A DNA stretch of 64,000 nt from Acanthosepion esculentum (Eukaryota; Mollusca; Cephalopoda; Sepiida; Sepiidae), in the NCBI GenBank assembly GCA_964036315.1, contig OZ038510.1, forward strand, positions 82,807,116 through 82,871,115, written 5' to 3'. The translations under genes were made by a program, and so were the position numbers. Under the pieces are notes generated by a model, which was not told where the DNA came from, made no database searches, and saw only the letters and a program-made list of their open reading frames with translations. Of this stretch, positions 28,919-40,456 are shown piece by piece (positions within the stretch are counted from its first letter, which is position 1; each line of letters starts with the position of its first letter).

Positions 28919-29621
28919 TAGCAGCATGGCCCGGCGTTGCCTGTGCTTGATTCAAAAATCGTACGACTCATACAGCAATCGCTATCACTTGACTTAAAAT
29001 ATTTTTGCCCTTCCTTGCCTTTAAAGGAGATCACTTTGCCGTGCTGATGTTGCTACATGCCTTACTTCTTGCCTATCTCACACTGCGAATTTCTTCTAAG
29101 CTCTATACTAAACATTAAATCTGTTACGAAAAAAGAACTAAACAAAATGAACACAAAACGATCAGCTGGAAAAACCGAATGAAAAAAGAATGTTAACAAC
29201 AAATACTTTTTCACACGCAACCCAGTTCTGCGGAATCAGAATAAACGTTGAGTTTAAGCAAGCGAAGGAGACAATTGGAATAAAGTGCCATGCAGATTTA
29301 AATTTTCCCACTTGTGACGAATGCAGCTATCGATTTTTTTTGCATGCTAGTTAACATTCGTGTCAGTCAGCTGTTGACTCTCACGCTGGCCAATAGAATC
29401 TTCTTGCTTGTTCGTGGCAGCCAGCTATAGGCTCTCACTCTGGCCAGTAGAAAATGGCCGCAAACTACATGAAAACTACCGTAGAAGCATGAAAAAAAAT
29501 GATTATTTCCACTATCGATGTGAGTTGGGAAATGCAAATTTGGTCTTGGCCTTCCGCTAACTTGGAGCATGTGCATGTAAATTTTGGTGCAAAACCGTCG
29601 AAAATTGCGGTCCTGCATTCG

Positions 29622-29672
<51 letters not shown>
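28917..29672. mobile_element. Unclassified element bounded by (AT)n tracts
   Basis: Starts CTAGCAGCATGGCCCGGCGT directly after an AT tract and ends with an (AC)n run and ATCCTGCC directly before another AT tract. Inside are two 47-bp-spaced copies of TCAGCTGTTGACTCTCACGC / CCAGCTATAGGCTCTCACTC with GGCCARTAGAA. Elements with a CCCGGCGTTGC start and microsatellite ends are common in animal genomes; class not assigned. Confidence 0.5.
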
Positions 29673-29673
<1 letters not shown>

Positions 29674-29675
29674 CC

Positions 29676-29725
<50 letters not shown>
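29625..29725. repeat. (AC)n and (AT)n tracts
   Basis: AC 29625-29672, AT 29680-29725. Confidence 0.95.
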
Positions 29726-29728
<3 letters not shown>

Positions 29729-29885
29729 GAAATGGACAATGTAGGACAATTATTTAAAGACATTTTTATGTTTATACGTTCTTTTTATAGATACAAATAT
29801 TTACGTAAATGCTCTGTTTATAATAAACAGTATTTACCGGCCTGAATGTCCGAGACGTTTTCATAAAAAATATGCGTCCTCCGAC
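29725..29885 (-). repeat. Foldback-family repeat copy
   Basis: GAAATGGACAATGTAGGACA through TTTATGTTTATACGTTC to ATTTACCGGCCTGAATGTCC, colinear with the left arm of 85-211. The orientation is antisense to the SINE body at 571. Confidence 0.8.
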
Positions 29886-30195
29886 ATATATATATATGTA
29901 TATTGACAGCATGTTTTCATTCGCATTTTTCACCTGACTTGTAAAAATTTTACCGTTCAGATGGACACAATATTTTTGCCATAGAAAAATGATAAACACT
30001 ACAATATTTGTCATAGAGAAAAAGCAACACCGTGGTGATGACATTATGGTAATGTCGAAAGTACTCGGAATAAATGAATATGTATCAACATAGTAATTTT
30101 TTCTCTTCCTTTAATAACGCCGCCAAGAAACCTGTCGGTGAATAATCAAGCATCCAGTTCAAAAAATTAGTCAAAATTATTCAATGGAACATGTC
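29886..30195 (+). mobile_element. PLE terminal segment with class b hammerhead-like motif
   Basis: TACAATATTTGTCATAGAGA then a class b motif at 30028-30064, then ACATAGTAATTTTTTCTCTT as after 24170. No coding region. Confidence 0.6.
30028..30064 (+). ncRNA. Hammerhead-like motif, class b, mutated core
   Basis: The box reads GUGGUGA (C3 and A6 changed), yet stem II is a perfect 7-bp GACAUUA/UAAUGUC around UGG, then GAAA and AAGUAC. Stem II has been kept or improved by paired changes relative to 24135-24150. Confidence 0.5.
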
Positions 30196-30199
30196 TGAA

Positions 30200-30246
<47 letters not shown>

Positions 30247-30379
30247 TCCTATTACATGTACTATATATATATATATATACACCAATCCAACAACATATGT
30301 TAGCCCTATCTTTGAGATTGCGCAGTTTCCAATAAATACCGCGCATATATAATATATAAATAATATATATATAAATAAT

Positions 30380-30434
<55 letters not shown>

Positions 30435-30435
30435 C
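30200..30435. repeat. (AT)n tracts
   Basis: 30200-30244, 30260-30280 and 30384-30432, with short spacers. Confidence 0.93.
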
Positions 30436-30469
30436 ACTCATTTACATGCTAATATTTAATACTCTACAT

Positions 30470-30728
30470 TTCCCCCCAGTTATGGGTAAATAGCAGAACA
30501 GACTGGGATCTATAGCCTTGGATTGCAACTGGTCTAGGAGAAAGACAACTCTGATTTCTAAACCTGGGGCCTTTGTGGCTCCAGGTTCTCTGTATTCGGC
30601 CCTTCAAAAAGTGTGGTTGGTTCTGCCTTCCCCACTATAACCAAACCATATGTACAGGTGTTTAGCTGTCGGTTCCTAGTAACTGAATTGTTTGACCCTC
30701 ATACGTCGGCAAAAGGACGGGAGAGTCC
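30470..30728. repeat. Interspersed repeat, copy 1
   Basis: CTAGGAGAAAGACAACTCTG to CTGACCCTCATACGTCG-type end (TTTGACCCTCATACGTCGGC). It recurs at 30890-31110. The first 15 bases CCCCAGTTATGGGTAAATAG resemble the tail of the composite SINE. Not coding. Confidence 0.7.
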
Positions 30729-30890
<162 letters not shown>

Positions 30891-31160
30891 GAGATGACAA
30901 GTTGTTTAGGAGAAGGACAACTCTGAATTAAAAACCTGCGGCAGGTCTTTTGGGGGCCTTTGTTTGCACACGGTGCACCAGGTCTCTCTATTCGGCACTT
31001 AAAAAAGTTCTGCCCCAGAACTTTACCACTATAATCAAACCATATGTGCAGGTTGTCTGAATGTCGGTACCTAGGAACGGAATAGCCTGACCCTCATACG
31101 TCGTAGGGTGAAGGTGGTCCCGCTTCCTTCCGCCGCCTAACCGTGTTTAGGATCCCTGGT
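30891..31160. repeat. Interspersed repeat, copy 2
   Basis: TTAGGAGAAGGACAACTCTG to CCTGACCCTCATACGTCGTA, colinear with 30530-30705 and including ACCAAACCATATGT-type core (ATCAAACCATATGTGCAGGT). Confidence 0.7.
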
Positions 31161-31164
31161 ATGC

Positions 31165-31915
31165 ACGGGTCAACGGCATGTGTTGAGCGCCTCCCTTACA
31201 GTTTTCCAAAGCATACCAGAATGCAGACAAAGTAATTCTACCAACCACACAAACCCCACATTGGTTCTTGAAAATGACCGCGAAAGTCGAAAGTACTTGA
31301 ACAAGAATAACAACTTTGTCCACAAATCAGCCATTTCCCCTTGCATGGAGTATTGCTGCCATATATGGTCTGGAGACCCTTCTAATTGCCTCAAGGTCCT
31401 TGATAAAATCTAAAGACGGATATGCAATGTAATTCGCCCTGATCTGGTATCTCGTCTGCAGCCGCATCTCACAGACGTGTCGTTGCCTCCCTCTGTGTTT
31501 TTTAAAAATACTTTCACGGTAACTGCTCCGATGAGCTGCTTTCGCTGGTTCCCAGACTTCACGAATTTAAGCGTTCAAGTAGGCTGGCATATCGCTCTCA
31601 CCCTTTCACTGTCGAAACTATTAAATATTACCGTCTCTTCTACTCCAATAGCTTCATGTCTCGCACTTCTCGCCTGTGGAACTCCCTCCCCATTTCTTGT
31701 TTTCCTGATAGCTATAATATCCAACTATTCAAATGTAACGTCAATCAACGTCTCCAGATGCCCTCATCTATCCCCTAACCTTCTCTTCATCCTTTCCTCT
31801 ATCACTGCTCTTTGCTCTCGCTCCAACTTTCTCTTGCGTGCTAGTGGCTTCCCGCCTTGCTTGGGGCTGTATGGTTTAAAAACGTACTCAACACCTTATC
31901 CGAAAATTATATAAT
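31165..31915 (+). pseudogene. LINE family A, C-terminal region and 3' UTR
   Basis: CMEYCCHIWSGDPSNCLKVLDKI then a stop where the 44318 copy reads IQRRIC, then frameshifted sequence whose DNA matches 44470-44800, ending TAGTGGCTTCCCGCCTTGCT. The bases near 31180-31290 hold a PSLTVFQSIPE-like segment that is not assigned. The long frame at 31477-31914 is out of phase with the real protein. Confidence 0.75.
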
Positions 31916-31989
31916 AAAAATTTAAACAGACAGTCCTTGGCGGTTCTTTTTATCAAACCTCTTTGGATGAATACTTGTCCCTAAATATA

Positions 31990-32225
<236 letters not shown>

Positions 32226-32455
32226 TTTTAAAATAAATAATTACTGGATATCAGACATTTCTTTATTTTATTAATTTGTTGTTTTTCTAGGCCCAGAATT
32301 TGGATAGGGGAAGGCTTGTCTTCAATCTGACTTACGTTATATTTAGCTAACCACGATTACTGACCCAAAACTACCACAGAATTCCTCATGCCAAAGTAAC
32401 ATATTCATACTTACCATTCTTATTACAACTACCCTAATACCTCAGAGTCTCTATG
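32226..32455. other. No recognised feature
   Basis: AT-rich DNA. Confidence 0.35.
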
Positions 32456-32805
32456 TAGTCCTAACTAGTTGCCATGTGTACAATTTTTCTGGGGAAAGGA
32501 AAATTAAACCCCAATGAATAATTACAATGAATACTCAGAGGAAATTTAACCAGAACAATTTCCATGAAAGTATTTAGAAATAAAAGGCACAGGGAAATTA
32601 CGTTAGGGCGGTTAGAAAATTCCTGAAGGCGAGATGCCAGGTCAGGACAAATAACATTGCAGATTCTTCTTTGTATTTTATCAGGAATCTTTAAATGCAT
32701 AGCAGAAGCACCGGACAATATGTGGCAGCAACATTCAAAGTATGGATGAAAACTCTTAAATAAATGACTTAGATTAATGTCTGAAACCGTCGGATTTTTT
32801 TTTTT
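32456..32805 (-). pseudogene. LINE family A C-terminal relic, antisense
   Basis: Minus-strand frame: PYFECCCHILSGASAMHLKI, PDKIQRRICNVICPDLASRL then SLCLLFLNTF. Relative of 44380-44560 with one short frameshift. No palm. Confidence 0.75.
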
Positions 32806-33545
32806 GATGAATTTCATCGATTTCTTTATTCGACGAGGGCAAAGTTACCGCATATGTTATAATGTCATTCTTCAATACTTTGTTTTTCTTTTCTTTTTCT
32901 TATTTTTAGATATATGAGTTAGATAGCGATGAACGACACGTGTCAGTCTATGAGAAAAATGATTGGACATGTTCATTTTTTAATTTTTATTTCTACACGA
33001 CACCACCCCGCGCAAAAAATTCCCCTGCCATTTTTAGCCATCTGATAATGGCTGATCCGTGATCTACACACGCGAACGCATTTTTTTTTTTTTTGTTATT
33101 ATTTTATTTTTAATTTTGGGAATACGTAATTGTATGTATTTTTTAATATCCTTTCTTTGCGTTGAAATTGATGTGTAGATTTTTTTAATTCCATCGGAGT
33201 AATCAATTACTGCTTCCATACGCTACAAAGATAAATTTATTTCGTTAAAAACCAGTAAGTCTCTATCATTTTTTAATGATGGGAACATAAAATCTATCTA
33301 GGATTCGTGTATTTTTAGCTGCCGAAAGCTGAAAATTAGCGACAAATTTGATTACGCAGTCGCGTAACTGGCATCGATTATCGAATTAAACAAATTGCTT
33401 AGAAAATTGCTTGACTTTTCGGTTTGGGCTTTTTGCACCCCCCCCCCAAAAAAAAACAGCGGCTGAAAATTTGAAGCCATTGTTTGACTGGAAAAGTCAA
33501 GTTGAATCAACAAATATTTAAACATGGAGGAAAATCTCTCAGGGT
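32806..33545. other. Non-repetitive stretch, no gene seen
   Basis: AT-rich with T and C homopolymers; no domain in any frame. Confidence 0.45.
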
Positions 33546-33559
33546 TTGTAGTGAATTAA

Positions 33560-33655
33560 AATAATCTGATTGGTTGACGGCGAAATAATCTGATTGGTTG
33601 ACGGCGAAATAATTTGATTGGTTGACGGCAAAATAATTTGATTGGCTGATGTGAG
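33560..33655. repeat. Four 24-bp repeats each with an inverted CCAAT box
   Basis: The unit ATAATCTGATTGGTTGACGG CGAA recurs four times from 33560 (last copy ATTGGCTGATG). ATTGG is the reverse of CCAAT, the NF-Y core. Confidence 0.85.
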
Positions 33656-33995
33656 TAGTTTCGCATCATTAAAATGAATTTTCTTTCTGTTTTTAATTTT
33701 AGTTAAGAATATATAAGACAGGTGCCGTATGATGATTTAAATTCTTTTCTACATCATTAGATAACAATAATTTCTTTTTTACATAAACGAATTATTTATT
33801 AATGGGGATTATGCTGACTAATATAATTGGTAACTAAGAGTTTAGTTCTCTGTTCGTTTTACCAGAGAGAAAATATTGAGTTTCAGTTGCCGACTGATGT
33901 TCAGTAATACAGACACATCGTTGCTATGTAAGTTCTCCATGCAACTTTTCATTATGAGGTTACCCGGTTGGCAGTTTTCTGGTTGCTCTATCCCG
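33656..33995. other. No recognised feature
   Basis: AT-rich; the long plus frame starting 33876 only becomes notable once it enters the 30-bp array. Confidence 0.4.
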
Positions 33996-34004
33996 ACTGG
34001 TAGT

Positions 34005-34511
34005 AGTGTCCTGGGTAAGACGATAAATTGCATCCGCCTCCTGGGTAAGATGATAAACTACATTCGCGTTCTGGGTATGACGATAAACTACATCCGCGTC
34101 ACGGGTAAGACGATAAACTGCATCCACGTCCAGGGTAAGACGATAAACTGCATCCGCGTCCTGGGTATGACGATGAACTACATCCGCGTTCCGGGTAAGA
34201 CGATAAACAGCATCCGCGTCCCGGGTAAGACGATAAACTGCATCCGCGTCCTGGGTATGACTATAAACTACATCCGCGTTCTGGGTATGACGATAAACTG
34301 CATCCGCGTCCTGGGTATGACGATAAACTATGTCGGCGTCCTGGTTATGACGATAAACTACATCCGCGTCCCGGGTAAGACGATAAACTGCATCCGCGTC
34401 CTGGGTATGACGATGAACTACATCCGCGTTCTGGATAAGACGATAAACTGCATCCGCCTCCTTGGTAAGACGATAAACTGCATCCACGTCCTGGGTATAC
34501 GATAAACTACA
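34005..34511. repeat. 30-bp minisatellite open on both strands
   Basis: About 17 units of CTGGGTATGACGATAAACTA CATCCGCGTC. As 30 is a multiple of three, a frame stays open on each strand: 33876-34505 plus (10-residue repeat RVLGMTINYI) and 33960-34487 minus (repeat DADVVYRHTQ). I treat both as satellite translations. Confidence 0.95.
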
Positions 34512-34700
34512 TCCAACAGCAAGGCCGCTGATCAGGAGGGTTTGAGGAGCGTGGAATCACCGCTTAATTGCTGGTTTTCCCAAGTCCATCCTGACCCGGG
34601 GTGGTAGCACCTGTTAGGGTCCCAGCTATGGGCAAATAGTTGACCACCACAACCTGACTCAAAACACTATGAAAGTGTAAAAATAGATTTTAATACCAGA
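34512..34700. other. No recognised gene
   Basis: GC-richer patch; CCCAGCTATGGGCAAATAG resembles 30478-30492. Confidence 0.35.
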
Positions 34701-34950
34701 AATACTTTTAAAAATTAGTAACAGCAATAAATATTTGAAAAAAAAGAAAATATTACCAGAAACAAAAATCTTGTCAACATTAAATAACCCATTGAGGTTA
34801 ATATGCCACAAAACAAAACAAACCAAACTATACATTTTTTAAATAAAATATTACCAGCTATACATTTTTGAAAAAAAAAAAGAACTTTTTTCGGCATAAA
34901 ATAACCATTTGTGGTTGATATGCCGTAAATCAAACCAAACCAAACCAAAT
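34701..34950. repeat. Two-copy local repeat
   Basis: ATAAATATTTGAAAAAAAAG... with AACATTAAATAACCCATTGAGG is repeated about 120 bp later as CATAAAATAACCATTTGTGG and TGATATGCC. No coding evidence. Confidence 0.55.
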
Positions 34951-36585
34951 TGACTAGTAGTAAGGAGCACGGGCTCTTTGGTAGCGCTTAGAGTGTCTGC
35001 TCTGATGAACGGTCGCATAATATCGGGGTAATTGTACCGTCAAGTCGCGCTTCTGTCCCTGTGTGTATTTCCGGTGGGCAACCCCGCGGCCACATCGTGC
35101 TTTAATTTTAGCTACGTTCTGCCCGGGGTGTTTTATTGCCGTTAACGACAGATTGTGGTCATTATTTTGACCTTCTTTTTTTTCTTCAAATCATGCCTCC
35201 TTATAATTGATCTAATGAAAAGAAAGCCGAGAAAATGAATAAACAAAAATCACCTAGACCCTCAAACTTAATTTCTACTGCCCTCTTGATTAATTTTCTT
35301 CTATTGGTCTCGATTTTTAATAATCTTTCTATTGTTTCTTATTCTTGGTATATATACTCTTTAACCCCGTTGTCTTAGTGGCTTTTTTATGTACCATAAT
35401 TCCCTATGTATAATACGCATTTTTCTAAAAAAACATAATAAGCAAGATCAAAGGGTGCGTATTATGCACATCTACAAAAAATCTTTAAATTTGCCATAAA
35501 ATAAAATACGAATTATCATAAGACTAAATTGGAATAAATAATATTATTCTTTAATTGTAAAAACACTTGATTTTCGTCATCGTGAAAGAACAAAAAAACT
35601 TTCAACATTTGATGGAATGTCAGATAGAATCATTTAAGCAAGGGAGATAAGCATAGCAGGAATTAGCACGTGACCTGGCCACGTTGAATAAGATAAAAAA
35701 AAAGATTCTTTTCATATGCCTAACAGAATTCGTTTCATCAGCAATTTGTCAGTCGTTAATTATTTTGTAACGCTTTCGAAATATCAATGAGCGGTTCAAA
35801 TTGTAAATCAACTTACAAGAAAAAATGGCTTTACGCTTTTGCCTCGTCTCAATAATAATTTAAATAATTGATTGATATAAACGAATTTTAAAATTTAAAA
35901 TACTCAGAATACTGATAATTTAAACGAGATATTCGCTTAATTGTAAAAACGCTTGATTCCATTGGTGAAGATGAATTTAAAAGAATAGAAACTTGTAATT
36001 CCAATGGATAATTTATTGTTAAAACAGAAATATTTCCCTCTTGGCCTTGTGCCACAATTCTGTATTGTTCAGAATAAATACCGTGGTTTTGAAATGACAT
36101 TTCTTTCCTTCTTTAAGCAATTCTCACGCTTTCAGCTAACGCATGTCTTGCGAACTCAATTAGATTGATTTTTCTTGTTTTGTTAATTTGGAACACTAAA
36201 TAAAACATATTAAATATTGTAATCGACAACAGCTTTTATGCCCTGTTTGTGGTGAAATAATGAAAAAGAAACAGAAAAAAACAAGCCGTATTTAACAAAT
36301 GGCGACAGTAAAATGATCGTTATTTTTTTACTTGTCTTTAAACCACCATTATGGCGAATATTTAGATATGCTAATCGTAATGATTTTGAGCGCAATCCAA
36401 TAAATATTGCTAAAATTAATGTTCGCAACTTAAACTAAACGTTCAATTGGTTTTTTTTTTTTTTACAGACGGTACCTCCTAGCCGTTGACAGTGAAGATT
36501 TTCTGCTAATCAGATGTAAAAAAAAATTCGAAACAAGTTTGGCACGACACGCGCAATCATTCTCTTACCATTCTGTTGTATAGGA
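34951..36585. other. AT-rich non-repetitive DNA
   Basis: A GC-rich patch at 35000-35150 is followed by AT-rich DNA. Short minus frames (35888-36100, 36210-36428) lack domains. Nothing supportable as a gene. Confidence 0.45.
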
Positions 36586-36591
36586 ATAAAG

Positions 36592-36962
36592 TGTTGTTGC
36601 CGACACTGTAGCTTGAACACAGAGATTACCAGTGAGCAAACACGGACAATTCCATTATTATATAAGTAGATCACGTGATCGTAAAGGAAAGATATAAATG
36701 GGAATTAGCGTGACGTCTAAGTGATCGCTATTCTCTATACTATCGACTATACTATTTCTCTATACTGATCATTATACGAATTACTATTCGGTGATTACTA
36801 TTTGAACAAATATTACTAGTGCAAGTATTATTTAAAGGAGTTACTACTAGTAGTATCTGCATTTACAAAGTCTCGTCTACAACGAGAATTTCCGAAGTGA
36901 CAAAGAGTATTCGTTGACTTAGCAGAAAGTTACAACGAGTGAGCGTCTAACATCACAAAACA
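36592..36962 (+). mobile_element. LTR-like sequence, copy 1
   Basis: Starts TGTTGTTGCCGACACTG, has GTAGATCACGTGATCG, a TATA-like GATATAAATGG, a diverged TACTATT region, TCTCGTCTACAACGAGAATT and ends CATCACAAAACA. TG-CA ends and a TATA box fit a solo LTR. No target-site duplication is evident. Confidence 0.6.
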
Positions 36963-37262
36963 TATTTATTTCTTTATCTATATATATATACATTTGTAGG
37001 CTCTGTCTGTCTGTTTGTTGTCAAACGCCTCCTAGGGTTTTGGAGATAAACTCCTATAACCATATATATTCTGAAGCTACATTACCCAGGGCACTTAGAT
37101 AAATATATTTCATTTTAATCAAAGGGGGTCACCGAGGGGCACACCCGACCAATGATTTTTTTCTTTTTAAAAGAAAAAAGAAAAAGAAAATGAGAGAGAA
37201 AAATACAGGAAATGATAAAAAAAAATCGAATGAAAATGAGGAAGAAAGTGTTGTATAGAGAT
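36963..37262. other. Spacer between LTR-like copies
   Basis: Short TATC/CTGT microsatellites, GCCTCCTAGGGTTTTGGAGA and a poly-A/GA patch. No primer-binding site or coding region that would make this an LTR-element interior. Confidence 0.45.
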
Positions 37263-37640
37263 AAATTGTCATTGCCGACACTTGAATTTGAACTCAGATA
37301 ACCAATGAGCAAACACGGACAATTCCATTATTATATAAGTAGATCACATGATCGTAAAGGAAAAGTATAAATGGGAATTAGCGTGACGCCTAAGTAATCG
37401 AGATTCTCTATACTATCGACTATATTGTGTCTTTATACTGATCATTATACGAATTACTATTTGACGATTACTGTTTGAACAAGTATTATTAGTGTGAGTA
37501 TTATTTGACGGTGTTACTACTAACAGTAGTAACACCTAACATTTACAAAGTCTCGTCTACAACGAGAATTTCCGAAGTGATAACGAGCGTTCGTTGACGT
37601 AACGGAAGTTACAACGAGTGAGCGTCTAACATCACAAAAG
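37263..37640 (+). mobile_element. LTR-like sequence, copy 2
   Basis: ATTGCCGACACTTGAATTTG to CGTCTAACATCACAAAAG, colinear with copy 1; TATA-like AGTATAAATGG. Its end runs into a GAAA-rich microsatellite. Confidence 0.65.
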
Positions 37641-37783
37641 AAAGAAAAACAGAAAATAAAGAACGAAAAGAAAGACAGAAAAACAAAGAAAAAGAAAAGA
37701 AAGAAGGAAAATAAAATAAAAAAGAAAGAAAAAGAAGGAAAGAAAACAAAAGAAGAAAAAGGAAAACGAGCAAAAGAAAAAGG

Positions 37784-37817
<34 letters not shown>

Positions 37818-37860
37818 AAGAAAGAAAGAAAACAAAAGAAGAAAAATAAGAGAGAAAAAG
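37641..37860. repeat. (GAAA)n purine tract
   Basis: Purine-rich, with a pure AAAG run at 37790-37830. Confidence 0.93.
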
Positions 37861-37984
37861 TTTATGCTTAGTCCTTTCTTCTCACTGTCCGTCGATACCT
37901 TCTGTAGGAGATTTTGTACTTTCTCTTCTGTATCTACTATCAGTACTGTGTCATCTGCGTATCTTACGTTGTTAAGATTGTGGC

Positions 37985-38236
37985 TGCCATGGCTAAATCC
38001 AGGTATTCTCTATACTATCTTCTATATCATTTGTCTGTACTAATCATTATAGGAATTACTATTCGGCGATTGCTATTTGAAGGAGTATTATTAGTGCGAG
38101 TATTATTTGAAGGTGTTACTACTACCAGTATCTGCATTTAAAAGTCTCGTCTACAACGAGAATTTCAGAAGTGATTACGAGCATTCGTTGACGTAACGGA
38201 AAATTATAACGAGTGAGCGTCTAACATCACAAAACA
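37985..38236 (+). mobile_element. LTR-like sequence, copy 3 (5'-truncated)
   Basis: From TATTCTCTATACTATC to CGTCTAACATCACAAAACA, matching the 3' two-thirds of copies 1 and 2. Confidence 0.65.
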
Positions 38237-38309
38237 TTCCAATAAGAGTAATTAAATGTTACGCAGTATGAGTCCTCGTATATGGCAGTAACTGTTAGCC
38301 AATCTCCTA

Positions 38310-38485
38310 ATAGATGAAGAATAGACTTGAAGCAATAGAAACATGGTTCTACAGGAGGCTGCTGAGAATAACATGGGATGAATATGTGATCAACGACGAA
38401 GAGAGAAAATTTAAACAAAAAGTACACATGCGACGTAGCGTCAAAAAGACAGAGATGAGATTTCTAGTGTACATAATGAGGAAAG
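38310..38485 (+). pseudogene. LINE family C C-terminal relic
   Basis: RLEAIETWFYRRLLRITWDE then a degenerate KTEMRFLVYIMRKGG segment. It follows the RLEAFExWCYRRxLRIxWxDxVTNxE pattern of LINE proteins. Truncated on both sides. Confidence 0.75.
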
Positions 38486-38486
38486 G

Positions 38487-39300
38487 GGGCTTCCTTTACC
38501 CCCAACGTTCGTTTCTCGGTCCAACCCACTTTCTCCATTACTTAAATGATCTGCCTAAGAGTAGACTGTATATTTATGCTGATGATACAACGGTATATGA
38601 GCGCACCTCCCAAAAGACTAGATAATCAGAACGTGGCCGCTAATCTCTCTTCCGATCGAGGTTTTAGTAGGGGAGGAAATAACGGGTCTCATTCAATTCC
38701 TCAAAAACCAAACCTAACCGATAGTGAATTTTCATCTATCACGATAAACGGTTCTTCTCTCAGGGATGCCATTGAGGTCTGAGTTTAGTTGAAGTCATAA
38801 CAGGCGCTCAAGCTGGTTAGGACTTCAACTCAACCCAGACCTCAAATTGAACACCTACATATCGCTAAAGATGCTGGAAAAATGATTGCTTGTACTGACC
38901 CCGAAAGTACCCGACCCCTCCCGCTATCCTATACCTGTATAAAATCCAGATCAGGTCGAAAATGAAGTACTACTGCCACATATGGGCCGGGGATGTACAG
39001 TCTTCACTTTCCAGTCTCGAATGAGATCAAAAGCGTCTCCGTGTACTTGTGGGTGATGAATTATTTACACTCTCCAAACCCTTTCTCATAGCCGAAACGC
39101 AGCAAGCCTCTCGCTGCTCTGTCGATATTCCCATAGAAAGTGTTCAGACGTAATACATTCCTTAGTTCCGCCATTTTTAAGACCCGTCATGCCACGCCCA
39201 TGATAGAGAAACACCCTCATTCCCTTCGCATTTCTTTGGTGAGATGTAAGTTCCACTCGAGCCATGTCTTCCAATGAACTACTGTTTTGTTGAAGATCAT
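38487..39300 (+). pseudogene. LINE family B with RT palm motif
   Basis: Bases 38487-38620 read PQRSFLGPTHFLHYLNDLPK then YIYADDTTVYE, the RT motif with the catalytic YADD and the GxxxGPxLFLxYINDLP block. Further on come KIQIRSKMKYYCHIWAGD and RVLVGDELFT. Frames shift several times, so it is inactive. Together with 10479-11060 it defines this LINE family in the window. Confidence 0.8.
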
Positions 39301-39429
39301 GCTTCTTAGATCACAACATTCTTGAGAATCTACTCACCATGTTTGGAAAACTAAACATTCCTATAAATTTAGACAAATACTTAATACGCCACACATTTAC
39401 ATAAAAATAAAAAAAATAAAAAAATAAAA
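39301..39429. other. A-rich spacer
   Basis: Ends with AAATAAAAAAAATAAAAAAA, possibly a LINE tail. Confidence 0.35.
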
Positions 39430-39960
39430 TCGACCTTATTTACATTATTCGGACTATTGTCCTCATCTTTGTCGCCATATTTATTACAACGTTTCGGCCT
39501 TCTTCAGATGGTTGGAATTGTCGAACTGAACTCTTTATTTCTCTCACTGGGGTAAACTGTTCTAGTTCCACGTGCCATGTTTAATGGATGTCACTGGATC
39601 TAACCAACGCCTTTATCCACTGTGCCATGTGTCCTTGAGGACATCTGTGTATGAATTTCTGGGTATTATAAACCTAATGTCTTCAGCAACCATTTTTACC
39701 AGTGCTCATACTGCAATTTTTGCTGTTATCAATCCATGTTTTTACTAGAGCTCATATTGCAACTTTGTTGTTATTATCGCTTTTCTCTGGCACTCCTTAT
39801 TACTGGTTCCCATATTGTATTCATTTCTATGCTTAGTCGGCTCAGGAGATTTTTGTGGCCTAGCATATGTGCTGATACCTTAAGTTTACGAATTTTCCAA
39901 TGGTGTTCCTTGTCTATGATCTCAACCTGATCTCACAGAGGTCGGTGATTTCCCTTCTCT
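39430..39960 (-). mobile_element. PLE family A fragment (antisense)
   Basis: Colinear with 3120-3730: a class a hammerhead-like remnant (RC at 39498-39520, CUGAAGA then GGCC directly joined to GAAACGUUGU, loop lost), then the non-coding region and the edge of the GIY-YIG domain near 39880-39960. Confidence 0.7.
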
Positions 39961-40230
39961 CTCCAATACCCGGTTAAGCCAGTGGAGAAATTTCAGAGGG
40001 AAAAATTAACAGGTGATAACTGATAACTGACATCCATTAAACATGGCACGTGGAACTAGAACAGTCTACCCCAGTGAGCGAAATAAAGGGTTCAGTTCGA
40101 CATTCCAACCACCTGAAGAAGGCCGGAGCGTACAACGGCCGAAACGTTGTAATAAATATGGCGACAAAGATGAGGACAATAGTCCGAATAATGTAAATAA
40201 TGTACATAATACCTCATCTCAGAAATATAG
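39961..40230 (+). mobile_element. PLE family A terminal segment, opposite orientation
   Basis: Bases 40030-40205 are the reverse complement of 39440-39600 and so form a large inverted repeat with it. Includes a complete class a motif at 40109-40152. Confidence 0.7.
40109..40152 (+). ncRNA. Hammerhead-like motif, class a (best copy)
   Basis: CUGAAGA at 40113-40119, extra A, 5-bp stem GGCCG/CGGCC around GAGCGUACAA, GAAAC at 40141-40145, palindrome AACGUU then G. Stem I can form C-G and A-U pairs. Confidence 0.6.
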
Positions 40231-40456
40231 ACAGAAAATCGTCCTTGACCAAAAGTATAGCCGAAAGCGATCGGAGATGCAGAACATTTGCGGAATTTTT
40301 ACACGCTTTGTTGTCAGGAAAGAAAACACTTGTACGAACACAACAAAAATTGAACAAAACTTAATCACAGTAGCTTGGCAGTTGTCTTTAATGAAACATG
40401 TATACAAGAGGGATTGTTGCCGACATACACAATTTCGTATCTTGGGTAAATTTTAG
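40231..40456 (+). mobile_element. Worn PLE class e segment
   Basis: AGTATAGCCGAAAGCGATCG and ATGAAACATGTATACAAGAG then GGATTGTTGCC parallel 24885-25045. The encoded N-terminus is decayed. Confidence 0.5.

Noticed and set aside
31477..31914. 145-codon plus frame
   Set aside because: Out of phase with the LINE protein whose DNA it overlaps.
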